Assembly (NCBI RefSeq): GCF_019880385.1
Contig: NZ_CP082273.1
Span: forward strand, 3,286,001 to 3,350,000
Origin: Nocardioides coralli
GTDB lineage: Bacteria; Actinomycetota; Actinomycetes; Propionibacteriales; Nocardioidaceae
Direction of reading: 5' to 3'
Length of the DNA: 64,000 bases
The notes under the pieces were generated by a model. That model was given only the letters and a program-made list of their open reading frames with translations. It was not told the DNA's origin and searched no databases. Shown here one piece after another: positions 44,426 through 52,114 of this stretch. The position numbers and the translations under genes were made by a program. How positions within the stretch are numbered: position 1 is the first letter of the stretch; the number at the start of each line of letters is the position of its first letter.

Positions 44426-46111
44426 TCAGCGGGTCAGGTCGTGGCAGCGCTGGGGAACCGCCTGCCCCCGTCGGTAGGTCGCGGTGCACCGCTCGAAGGC
44501 CCGCAACCTGCGCGTGAGAGAGGCGATCTGCTCGCGGTAGCGCTTCTTGCCGTAGCCGTTGGTCCGCTCCCAGGGCACCCGGCGGTAGTCGTAGAACTCC
44601 CATGCGTGGCTGCGACGCCGCCAGCTGCGGTCGAGGTCCCAGCGCACCAGCAGCGCGTGGCGGCTGCGGACCGCGATGTAGGACGGCAGCACCACGAAGG
44701 GGCCCCCGCGCGCCAGCACCCGCGGATCGGCCCGGTCCTGCTCCGGCGCCGCCCAGAGGTGCTCGAAGAAGGTGAAGCGACGCCGGTCGATCCTGCGGTC
44801 ACCGAACGTCGGGGCCAAGGAGCGGCCCGCGCGGTAGGCCGTCGGCGCGAGGCCGGCGAGCTCCTCGAGCGTCGGGGCCAGGTCGAGGTTGGACACGACC
44901 TCCTTCCGAGCACCCGGCCGCACCCCCGGCCCGGTGACGAGCAGCGGCACCCGGACGTCGGAGTCGAAGGGACTGCCCTTGCCGGGCAGCAGGCCGTGCT
45001 GACCGATGTGGAAGCCGTTGTCGGAGGTGAACACGACGTAGGTGTCCGGACCCACGGCCCGGCGGATCCGCCGCAGCATCCGGTCGATCGACTGCACCAT
45101 CTGGGCGCGGGTCCGCAGGAAGCCACGGGCGGCCGAGCGGCGGATCAGCGGCTTGAGGGTGCGCCACTGCCGGGCCCGTGACCCGTCGGCCCGTCGCGGC
45201 ACGTTGTCGCGCTGGCTGTCGCCGAAGCCACGGAGGGCGGAGATCCCGATCCGGTCGCACCTCACGCGGCCGCAGTTGCCCGCCCGCCCGCCGCGGGACC
45301 GGTCGCGGAACGCCGGCGGGAACAGCGGTTCACCGGCGTACGCCGTCCGGGGGTTGATCCGGCCGTGGGGTGCGTAGGGAGCGACCAGCAGGAAGTAGGG
45401 GTCGGGGTCGTCGCGGTGGTCGCGGATGAAGGCCAGCGCCCGGTCGGCGATCACCGTGCCGGCATAGGCGGCGTCCTTCCGGCGGGTGCTGGCCGACCGC
45501 GGCGGAGCAGGCACCTTCCTGACCTGCCACCGGTCACCCCGGTCGCGCGCCATCCGGAAGTCCCAGCCGTCGTAGGCGTCACCGAAGACCGGCTCCCAGC
45601 GCGACCAGCCGTCGGGGACCTTGCGGCTGACGATCTGGGGCTCGTACTGGTTGAGGTACTTGCCGACGTAGCCGGTGGTCCAGCCCGCGTCCTGGAGGCG
45701 GCGGCTCACGCTGCGGCGGACGTTGCCGTACTTGCGGAACGCCGACCACCCGCCGATCGGACCCGCGCCCCGAGGCACGCCGGGCAGCCGCGCCACGTTG
45801 GTGAGCACCCCCGTCTGGTGGGGGTACTGCCCGGTCAGCAGGCTCGCGCGCGAGGGACAGCAGGTGGAGTCGACCACGAACGAGTGCCGGTAGGACGCGC
45901 CGCGCCGCGCCATCCGCCTGGCCTCGGCCATCGTGCGCAGCAGATCCATCGACATGTCGTCGGCGACCACGAGCACGATGCTCGGGCGACGGGGCTCGGC
46001 CGGTGCGGCCGCGGCCTCGGTCTGCGACGTGGGTGTCCCGGGGGTCAGCAGGAGCAGACCCGGCAGGAGCAGCACGACCAGCGCCAGCACCCAGCGTCCC
46101 GCGATCCGCAC
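44426..46111 (-). CDS. Secreted sulfatase 1
   Basis: A 561-residue formylglycine-dependent sulfatase. A signal peptide (about 1-33) precedes the metal-binding DD at 51-52 (VADDM). The maturation motif is CCPSR at 84-88, with Cys84 the residue to be oxidised to formylglycine, followed by LLTGQYPHQTG. Later catalytic-site regions include APYAPHGR and FTSDNGFHIGQHG. It resembles N-acetylglucosamine-6-sulfatase and aryl-sulfatase types, but the natural sulfate ester is unknown. I chose the GTG at 46111 because GGAGG lies just upstream and the signal peptide then has normal length; a longer start at 46153 exists. It is the last of three tandem sulfatase genes. Confidence 0.88.
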   Translation of the reverse strand: MRIAGRWVLALVVLLLPGLLLLTPGTPTSQTEAAAAPAEPRRPSIVLVVADDMSMDLLRTMAEARRMARRGASYRHSFVVDSTCCPSRASLLTGQYPHQTGVLTNVARLPGVPRGAGPIGGWSAFRKYGNVRRSVSRRLQDAGWTTGYVGKYLNQYEPQIVSRKVPDGWSRWEPVFGDAYDGWDFRMARDRGDRWQVRKVPAPPRSASTRRKDAAYAGTVIADRALAFIRDHRDDPDPYFLLVAPYAPHGRINPRTAYAGEPLFPPAFRDRSRGGRAGNCGRVRCDRIGISALRGFGDSQRDNVPRRADGSRARQWRTLKPLIRRSAARGFLRTRAQMVQSIDRMLRRIRRAVGPDTYVVFTSDNGFHIGQHGLLPGKGSPFDSDVRVPLLVTGPGVRPGARKEVVSNLDLAPTLEELAGLAPTAYRAGRSLAPTFGDRRIDRRRFTFFEHLWAAPEQDRADPRVLARGGPFVVLPSYIAVRSRHALLVRWDLDRSWRRRSHAWEFYDYRRVPWERTNGYGKKRYREQIASLTRRLRAFERCTATYRRGQAVPQRCHDLTR

Positions 46112-46186
46112 GTGTCCTCCACTCCTGCGCGCGCTCATCCTGCACCCCTTCACGTCCCGGTCCCCGCAGGTCCGCCTGTCAGCGCG

Positions 46187-47848
46187 TCAACGGGTGAGCC
46201 GTCGGCACGCGGCCGGAACCCTCTCGTCGCGCCGGACGCTCCGGCACCGATCGAACATCCGGAGTCGCTGCTTGAGCACTGCGATGTGGTCCTGGTGCGA
46301 CGGGTCGCCGAAGGCGTTGGTCTGCTCCCACGCGACCTGACCGTAGTGGTAGTACTCCCAGCCGAAGCGGCGTACGCGCCACCGGGGGTCGAGATCGAAC
46401 CGAGCGAGCAGGCCCGTCCGGTCACGGACCGCGAGGTGAGAGGGCACGTGCCGGGTCCGGGACCGGGAGCCGCCGGCCGCCCCCGGATCGGCGACGTGCT
46501 CCGAGAACGCGAACTGGCGGCGACTCAACGTCGGATCGGTGAAGGTGGGGACCAGGGACAGCCCGGAGCGGTACCGGGCGCGACGCAGTCCGGCCAGCGC
46601 CTCGAAGGTGGGCGCGAGGTCGATGAGGGAGACGACCTCCTCGCGACCGCCTGGGACGACACCGGGACCTTCCACCACGAGTGGCACCTGGACATCGGAG
46701 CGGAACGGGGCGTTCTTGCCGAGCCCCAGGCCGTGCTGGCCCACATGGTGGCCGTGGTCGGAGGTGAGGATCACGTAGGTGTCCGGCCCTACGGCATTGC
46801 GGATCCGGCGCAGCATCCGGTCGACCGACTGCGCCATCTGGGCACGCGTGCGCAGGACCCGCGTGGCCCGCCGGTCAGAGGGCACGCGGCCCGGTGTGCG
46901 CCACTGCCGCGCCGGACGACCGTCGGCGCGTAGCGGGACGTTGTCTGCCACGTCGTCGCGGAACCCGGCGATGCCGTCGACCGTCAGGTCGTCGCACCGG
47001 ACCGCGCCGCAGTTGCCGGGGGTCCCCGGCCCTGCCCGGTCCCGGAACGCAGGAGGGAACCGAGGCAGGCCGGGGTAGGCGGGGTCGTCGGGGAGCCGAG
47101 GATGGGTCGCGAAGGTCGAGACGACCAGGAAGTAGGGCTTCCTACGGTCGGCGTGGGCGCGGATGAAGGCCAAGGCACGTCGGGCGATCACCGCGCCCAC
47201 GTAGGCCCGGTCCTTGACCCGGTTCGACGCCCACTTCGGTGGCGCCTCGACCCGGCGGACCCCGAACGCGCGCCCGCGATCGACGGCCATCGCGAAGTCC
47301 CAGCCGTCGTACGCAGTCCCGAACACCGCCTCCCACTGCGTCCAGCCCGGTGGGATCCGTCGCCCGATGAGCTCCGGCTCGTAGCGGTTGAGGTACTTGC
47401 CGACGTAGCCCGTCGTGTAACCGGCCCGCTGCAGGCGCACGTTGACGCTGCGCGCCGTGCTGCCGAACTTCCTGAAAGCCTTCCACCCACCGACCGGACC
47501 CAGGTGCCCAGGGATCGCCGCCGACCGGCTGTTGTTGATCCGGACGCCCGTCTGGTGGGGGTACTGACCTGTCAGCAGGCTGGCGCGCGAGGGGCAGCAC
47601 CGGGCGTCGGTGACGTAGGCGTGACGGTACGACGCGCCGGTGCGACTCATGCGTTGCACCTCGGCCATCGTGCGCACGAGGTCGAGCGACAGGTCGTCGG
47701 TCAGTACCAGGACGATGTCCGGCGGCGGAGGCCGCCGTGCCTCCCCCACTGCCGGAGGCCCCGGCGCCGAGGCGGGCAACGCGAGAACCACACCACCGGC
47801 GAGCACAGCGAGAGCCGGCACCGTGAAAGGCCGCCCGCGGAGCCGCAT
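46187..47848 (-). CDS. Secreted sulfatase 2
   Basis: A 553-residue sulfatase, clearly paralogous to its two neighbours. A signal peptide (about 1-30) precedes LVLTDDLSLDLVRT and the maturation motif CCPSR at 84-88 with Cys84. Later regions include STFATHPRLP and LTSDHGHHVGQHGLGLGK, where the second histidine/lysine set differs from sulfatase 1 (SDNGFHIGQ). The C-terminus ends CRRLTR, close to the RCHDLTR of sulfatase 1. The ATG at 47848 follows a GGGGGGAGAG site. The copies diverge enough to suggest different substrates. Confidence 0.9.
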   Translation of the reverse strand: MRLRGRPFTVPALAVLAGGVVLALPASAPGPPAVGEARRPPPPDIVLVLTDDLSLDLVRTMAEVQRMSRTGASYRHAYVTDARCCPSRASLLTGQYPHQTGVRINNSRSAAIPGHLGPVGGWKAFRKFGSTARSVNVRLQRAGYTTGYVGKYLNRYEPELIGRRIPPGWTQWEAVFGTAYDGWDFAMAVDRGRAFGVRRVEAPPKWASNRVKDRAYVGAVIARRALAFIRAHADRRKPYFLVVSTFATHPRLPDDPAYPGLPRFPPAFRDRAGPGTPGNCGAVRCDDLTVDGIAGFRDDVADNVPLRADGRPARQWRTPGRVPSDRRATRVLRTRAQMAQSVDRMLRRIRNAVGPDTYVILTSDHGHHVGQHGLGLGKNAPFRSDVQVPLVVEGPGVVPGGREEVVSLIDLAPTFEALAGLRRARYRSGLSLVPTFTDPTLSRRQFAFSEHVADPGAAGGSRSRTRHVPSHLAVRDRTGLLARFDLDPRWRVRRFGWEYYHYGQVAWEQTNAFGDPSHQDHIAVLKQRLRMFDRCRSVRRDERVPAACRRLTR

Positions 47849-47933
47849 CTCTCCCCCCGTCCCGTGTCCTCATGGTGGCGGAACGGAGAAGTCGGCGCAT
47901 CCCCCAGATGAGCGGGGTTGCTGCCAGCCCGGC

Positions 47934-49640
47934 TCAGCGGGTCAGACGACGACAGCGTGGCGGCACGGGCGTGTCGCCGGTGACCGTGGCGCACCGGTCG
48001 AAGGCGGCCAGCTTGCGGGTGAGCAGCGCGAGGGTGGCGCGGCGGCGCGGGTCGGCGTAGGCGTTGGTGCGCTCCCACCCGACCGCGCCGTAGTCGTAGA
48101 GCTCGTAGGCGTGCTCGACCCCGTCCCAGCTCGGGTCGAGGTCGAAGCGGACCAGCAGTGCGTCACGACTGCGCACCGCGACGTAGGACGGGATCAGGTC
48201 CATGGTCCCGCCGGCGTAGAAGGCGTCGGGGTCGGTGCCGAGCGACCGGGCCCAGGTGTGCTCGAAGAAGGTGAAGCGCCGGCGTTCCAGGTCCCGGTCG
48301 CGCAGCGTCGGGACCAGCGAGACCCCCGAGCGGAAGCGGGCCGGGCGCAAGCCGGCCAGCTCCTCGACAGTGGGGGCGAGGTCGAGGTTCGAGACCACCT
48401 CCCGGCGCACCCCCGCGCCGACGCCGGGCCCGGTGACCAGCAGCGGCACCCGGACGTCGGAGGTGAAGGGCGTGCCCTTCCCCCGCTCGAGCCGGTGCTG
48501 CCCGATGTGGAAGCCGTTGTCGGAGGTGAGCACCACGTAGGTGTCGCGGCCCACCGCCCGGCGGATGTCGCGCAGCATCCGGTCGATCGACTGCACCATC
48601 TGGGCCCGGCGCCGCAGCGTCGCCACGGCACCCCGCGGGGTGAGGACCGTCTCTGCCGGCCGCCACTGCGGGGCCCTGCGCCCGTCAGCCCACCGGGGTG
48701 CGTTGTCGGACTGGTCGTCGGCGTAGCCGGGCAGGTCGGCCAGCCCGAGCGCGGAGCACGGCACGGTGCCGCAGTTGCCGGGGCGCCCCTCGCTCGCGCG
48801 GTCGCGGAAGGCCGGCGGGAACACCGGCTCGTCGGGATAGGCCCCCTCGGGGCCGACCCGGGAGTGCGCGGCGTACGGGGCGACGGTCAGGAAGTACGGC
48901 GCCTCGTCGTCGCGGTGCTCGCGGATGAAGGCCAGCGCCCGGTCCGCGATGACCGTGCCGACGTAGGCCGCGTCCTTCTCCTCCGGGCTCGTCCACTCCG
49001 GGGGCGTGGGAACGTAGGTGGAGAACGCCTCACCACCGTCGGTGGACTCCGTGATGTCGAAGCCCCAGCCGTCGTAGGCGCTCGCGTGGACCGCCTGCCA
49101 GTCGCTCCAGCCCGGCGGCACCTCGTCGGGCCACCCGTCGTACTGGTTGAGGAACTTGCCGATGTAGCCGGTGGTGTAGCCCGCGTCCTGCAACCGGACG
49201 TTGACGCTGCGCTCCTCGTTGCCGTACGTCGCGAACGCCTCGAAGCCGCCCAGCGGGCCGACCAGGTTGGGGGTGTTGGCGGTGTTGGTGCGGACCCCGG
49301 TCTGGTGGGGGTACTGCCCCGTCAGCAGGCTGGCCCGCGACACGCAGCACAGGGAGTCGACCACGTAGGAGTGCTCGTAGGACGCCCCCTCGCGGGCCAT
49401 CTCGGCGGCCTGGCGCATCGTCCGCACCAGCTCCACGGAGACGTCGTCCATGAGCACCAGGACGATGTCGGGCCGGTCAGCCGGACGCAGGTCGGCACCG
49501 CCGAGACGGTCCTGGGCCGGGGGCGGCTCGGGCTGCGCGCTGGCGGGCTCGTCGACCGGCGAGCGGCCGCCACCGGCGCTGCCGCTGAGCACCAGCAGCA
49601 CCACCGTGCACACCAGCGCGACTCGTGCCGCGATCCGCAT
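47934..49640 (-). CDS. Secreted sulfatase 3 with unusual CCVSR maturation motif
   Basis: A 568-residue sulfatase paralogue. A signal peptide (about 1-24) precedes LVLMDDVSVELVRT. The maturation motif reads CCVSR at 98-102, where the family requires proline or alanine at the third position; here it is valine (GTG codon). The rest of the active site looks intact (SYVVDSL before, LLTGQYPHQTG after, later FLTVAPYAAHSR and LTSDNGFHIGQH). Formylglycine formation may therefore be weakened or lost. The ATG at 49640 follows GGGGGGAG. It is the first gene of the three-sulfatase run. Confidence 0.88.
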   Translation of the reverse strand: MRIAARVALVCTVVLLVLSGSAGGGRSPVDEPASAQPEPPPAQDRLGGADLRPADRPDIVLVLMDDVSVELVRTMRQAAEMAREGASYEHSYVVDSLCCVSRASLLTGQYPHQTGVRTNTANTPNLVGPLGGFEAFATYGNEERSVNVRLQDAGYTTGYIGKFLNQYDGWPDEVPPGWSDWQAVHASAYDGWGFDITESTDGGEAFSTYVPTPPEWTSPEEKDAAYVGTVIADRALAFIREHRDDEAPYFLTVAPYAAHSRVGPEGAYPDEPVFPPAFRDRASEGRPGNCGTVPCSALGLADLPGYADDQSDNAPRWADGRRAPQWRPAETVLTPRGAVATLRRRAQMVQSIDRMLRDIRRAVGRDTYVVLTSDNGFHIGQHRLERGKGTPFTSDVRVPLLVTGPGVGAGVRREVVSNLDLAPTVEELAGLRPARFRSGVSLVPTLRDRDLERRRFTFFEHTWARSLGTDPDAFYAGGTMDLIPSYVAVRSRDALLVRFDLDPSWDGVEHAYELYDYGAVGWERTNAYADPRRRATLALLTRKLAAFDRCATVTGDTPVPPRCRRLTR

Positions 49641-49701
49641 CCGTCTCCCCCCGGCCTGCTGACCCACCCATCATGACGTGCCCGGGGCGGTCGTCGCTGC
49701 C

Positions 49702-51612
49702 CTACGCGCCGATCAGCTCGCGGACCAGGCCGTGGACGAGGTCGGCGCCGTGCTCGGTGAGGATCGACTCGGCGTGGAACTGGATGCCCCGGAAGTGCGG
49801 CCCGCGCACGAGGTGGACGTCGCCGGTCTCGGGGTCCGCCTCCACCTCGACTCCGTCGGGCAGCGGGCCACGGGCCCGGGCGACGAAGGTGTTGTAGAAG
49901 CCGACCCGCTCGGTGCGCCCGTCGAGGGTGATCGGCGACTGGGTGCCCTGGAAGACGATGTCCTTGTACTCCAGGGACAGACCCAGCCGATGGCACAACG
50001 CCTGGTGGCCGAGACAGACGGCGAGGAAGGGCTGCCGTCGCTCCAGCAACCGGTCGACCGCGCGGCGCAGCGTCGCGATCTTGGGGTGGTCACCGTCGCG
50101 CGGGTCACCCGGACCGGGTCCGACGATGACGAGGTCGTGGTCGTCGAGGGCGCCGTCGGCGTACTGCTCGTGACGCAGGACGTCGACCTCCATGCCGAGC
50201 ACGCCGAGCACGTGGCGCAGCATGTTGACGAAGGCGTCCTCGCCGTCGAGCACCACCACGCGCTTGCCCGCGAGCCCGGGAACCGGCAGCGCGTCACCCT
50301 GGTCGGTGAGCCAGAACGTGGAGAGCCGCCGGTTGCGGGCGTTGAGGGCCAGCAGCACGTCCTCGTCGTTGACCAGCTCGGTCAGGTCGGTGTGGGGCAC
50401 CGGCGCCGGCGGGACCAGACCGAACGCCGCGAGGATGCCCCCGGCCTTGGCGTGGGTCTCCGCGACTTCGTACGCCGGGTCGGAGTCGCGCACCAGGGTG
50501 GCACCCGCGGTGACCGTGAGCCGGCCGTCGAGGTCGACGTCGGCGGTGCGGATCACGATCGGGCTGTCGACCATCGGGCCGCCCTGCTCGTCGCGGCCGA
50601 AGAGGGCCAGCGCGGCGCCGTAGTAGCCGCGGCCCTCGTCCTCGTAGCGCTTGATCAACCGACAGGCGTTCTCCACCGGCGACCCGGTCACGGTGGCGGC
50701 GTACATGGTGTCGCGCAGGACCTGGCGCGGGTCGCGGTCGGTGCGGCCGGCGAGGAGGTACTCGGTGTGGACGAGGCGGCTCATCGGCTTGAGGAACGGT
50801 CCGAGCACCTGACCGCCCTCGTGGCAGATGTCGCACATCATCTTGAGCTCCTCGTCGACGACCATGAAGAGCTCGTAGACCTCCTTCTCGTCGCGGAGGA
50901 AGTCGAGGAGCGGGCCGCGGACGTCGCCCTCGGTGGGGATCCGGAAGGTGCCGCTGATGGGGTTCATCCGGACGTCCTGGTCGTGGATGCTGACGTGGCG
51001 CTCCGGGCTCGCACCGATCAGGTAGCGGTCGCCGGTGAAGAACACGAAGGTCCAGTAGGCGCCGCGCTCGCGCTCGAGCAGCCGCCGGAAGACGGTCAGT
51101 GCCTTGTCGGCCCCCCAGTCGGCGACCTGGGCGCGGTAGTGGCGGCCCACCACGAGGTTGGCGCCCTCGCCCTGACCGATCTCGTCCTCGATGATCCGGG
51201 CCACCACGTCGGCGTACGCCGCGTCGTCGGTGTCGAAGCCGCCGCGGTCGGCGAAGTCGATCCCGGTGTCGTCGATGGCCGCGACCACCTCGTCGACGGT
51301 GAACTCCAGCTCGGTCTCGACGTCGACCACCACCAGCGGGGTGCCGTCGTCGTGGGCCTCGAAGCCCCGCTCGGCGACCTGCCGGAACGGCACCGCGACC
51401 AGGGTGTCGGCGATGTGGCCGGGCTCGGGGATGCCGTCCTGCAGGGGGACCTCGAGCACCGACTCGACCACGCGGCGCCGGCCGCCGACGACCCCGACGG
51501 TGTCGCGGTCGCCCGCGCGGGTCGAGCGCCGGATGATCGCCCAGGCCTCGTGCCCCTGGACCGCCTCGATCGCGGCGCGGGCATCGGCCCGGGGGGTCAT
51601 CGTCTCGGCCAT
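49702..51612 (-). CDS. Fused chorismate-amination enzyme, PhzE-like (anthranilate / ADIC synthase family)
   Basis: A 636-residue fusion of a chorismate-binding domain (about 1-420) and a glutamine amidotransferase domain (about 435-636). The first has MNPISGTFR, FLRDEKEVYELFMVVDEELK, LVHTEYLLAGR and YAATVTGSPVENACRL. The second has VIVGPGPGDPRDGD, FLAVCLGHQAL with the nucleophile cysteine, and FHAESILTEHG. This layout and these segments match PhzE (2-amino-2-desoxyisochorismate synthase of phenazine pathways) more than housekeeping TrpE. No other phenazine gene is nearby, so it may supply anthranilate or ADIC to another pathway or to tryptophan. The ATG is at 51612; an ATG at 51600 is an alternative. 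Confidence 0.85.
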   Translation of the reverse strand: MAETMTPRADARAAIEAVQGHEAWAIIRRSTRAGDRDTVGVVGGRRRVVESVLEVPLQDGIPEPGHIADTLVAVPFRQVAERGFEAHDDGTPLVVVDVETELEFTVDEVVAAIDDTGIDFADRGGFDTDDAAYADVVARIIEDEIGQGEGANLVVGRHYRAQVADWGADKALTVFRRLLERERGAYWTFVFFTGDRYLIGASPERHVSIHDQDVRMNPISGTFRIPTEGDVRGPLLDFLRDEKEVYELFMVVDEELKMMCDICHEGGQVLGPFLKPMSRLVHTEYLLAGRTDRDPRQVLRDTMYAATVTGSPVENACRLIKRYEDEGRGYYGAALALFGRDEQGGPMVDSPIVIRTADVDLDGRLTVTAGATLVRDSDPAYEVAETHAKAGGILAAFGLVPPAPVPHTDLTELVNDEDVLLALNARNRRLSTFWLTDQGDALPVPGLAGKRVVVLDGEDAFVNMLRHVLGVLGMEVDVLRHEQYADGALDDHDLVIVGPGPGDPRDGDHPKIATLRRAVDRLLERRQPFLAVCLGHQALCHRLGLSLEYKDIVFQGTQSPITLDGRTERVGFYNTFVARARGPLPDGVEVEADPETGDVHLVRGPHFRGIQFHAESILTEHGADLVHGLVRELIGA

Positions 51613-51655
51613 GCGCGGAACCCTACGGCCCGACCCGCTCCCTCCACGCCGCCGG

Positions 51656-51778
51656 TCGAGGCGCGAGCGCAGCGCCGGAGGTCAAGGTACGAGCGCAACG
51701 CCGGAGGTTGAGGTGCGAGCGCAGCGCCGGAGGTTGAGGTGCGAGCGCAGCGCCGGAGGTTGAGGTGCGAGCGCAGCG
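51656..51778. repeat. Tandem 26-bp repeats, four copies plus a partial fifth
   Basis: Units start at 51656, 51682, 51708, 51734 and 51760. Each has the core GAGGTGCGAGCGCAGCGC followed by CGGAGG; the first two carry small changes and the next two are identical. The fifth runs into a larger element. Together with the two elements that follow it fills the 502-bp gap (51613-52114) between the PhzE-like and helD genes. I see no gene in that gap. Confidence 0.9.
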
Positions 51779-51892
51779 AGCCACGAAACCACCGGCGCTG
51801 GTCTCGACAAGCTCGACCAACGTTTGACCGACAGCCGGCACGGAGACCCCGGGCGTTTCGAGTCTCGGGCCTTGACGGCCCTCGCACCTCAA
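51760..51892. repeat. REP/MITE-like inverted-end element A
   Basis: A 133-bp element bounded by a perfect 12-bp terminal inverted repeat (TTGAGGTGCGAG at 51760-51771, CTCGCACCTCAA at 51881-51892). It contains an internal GGTCTCGACAAGCTCGACC and a GTTTCGAGTCTCGG segment. A tail (51893-51933, with CCCAGACCGGCGTAC) is shared with element B, giving a 174-bp direct-repeat period. Confidence 0.85.
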
Positions 51893-51933
51893 CGTCCGGG
51901 GAGCCCAGACCGGCGTACGCCGCTCGCCGGAGG

Positions 51934-52061
51934 TTGAGGTGCGAGCGCAGCGAGCCACGAAACCACCGGCCCTGGTCTCGACAAGCTCAACCAACGTCTC
52001 CGTGCCCAGCGTGAGCCCCGGGCGTTTCGAGGCTCGGACCGTGACGGCCCTCGCACCTCAA
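51934..52061. repeat. REP/MITE-like inverted-end element B
   Basis: A second copy of element A, 128 bp, with the same 12-bp inverted ends (51934-51945 and 52050-52061) and the internal GGTCTCGACAAGCTCAACC and GTTTCGAGGCTCGG. The central 30 bp differ from A, while the flanks and tail are nearly identical. It carries no coding sequence. Confidence 0.85.
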
Positions 52062-52114
52062 CCCCCGGGAGCCCAGACCGGCGTACACCGAGCGCCGGAG
52101 GTTGGGCGGGCGGG

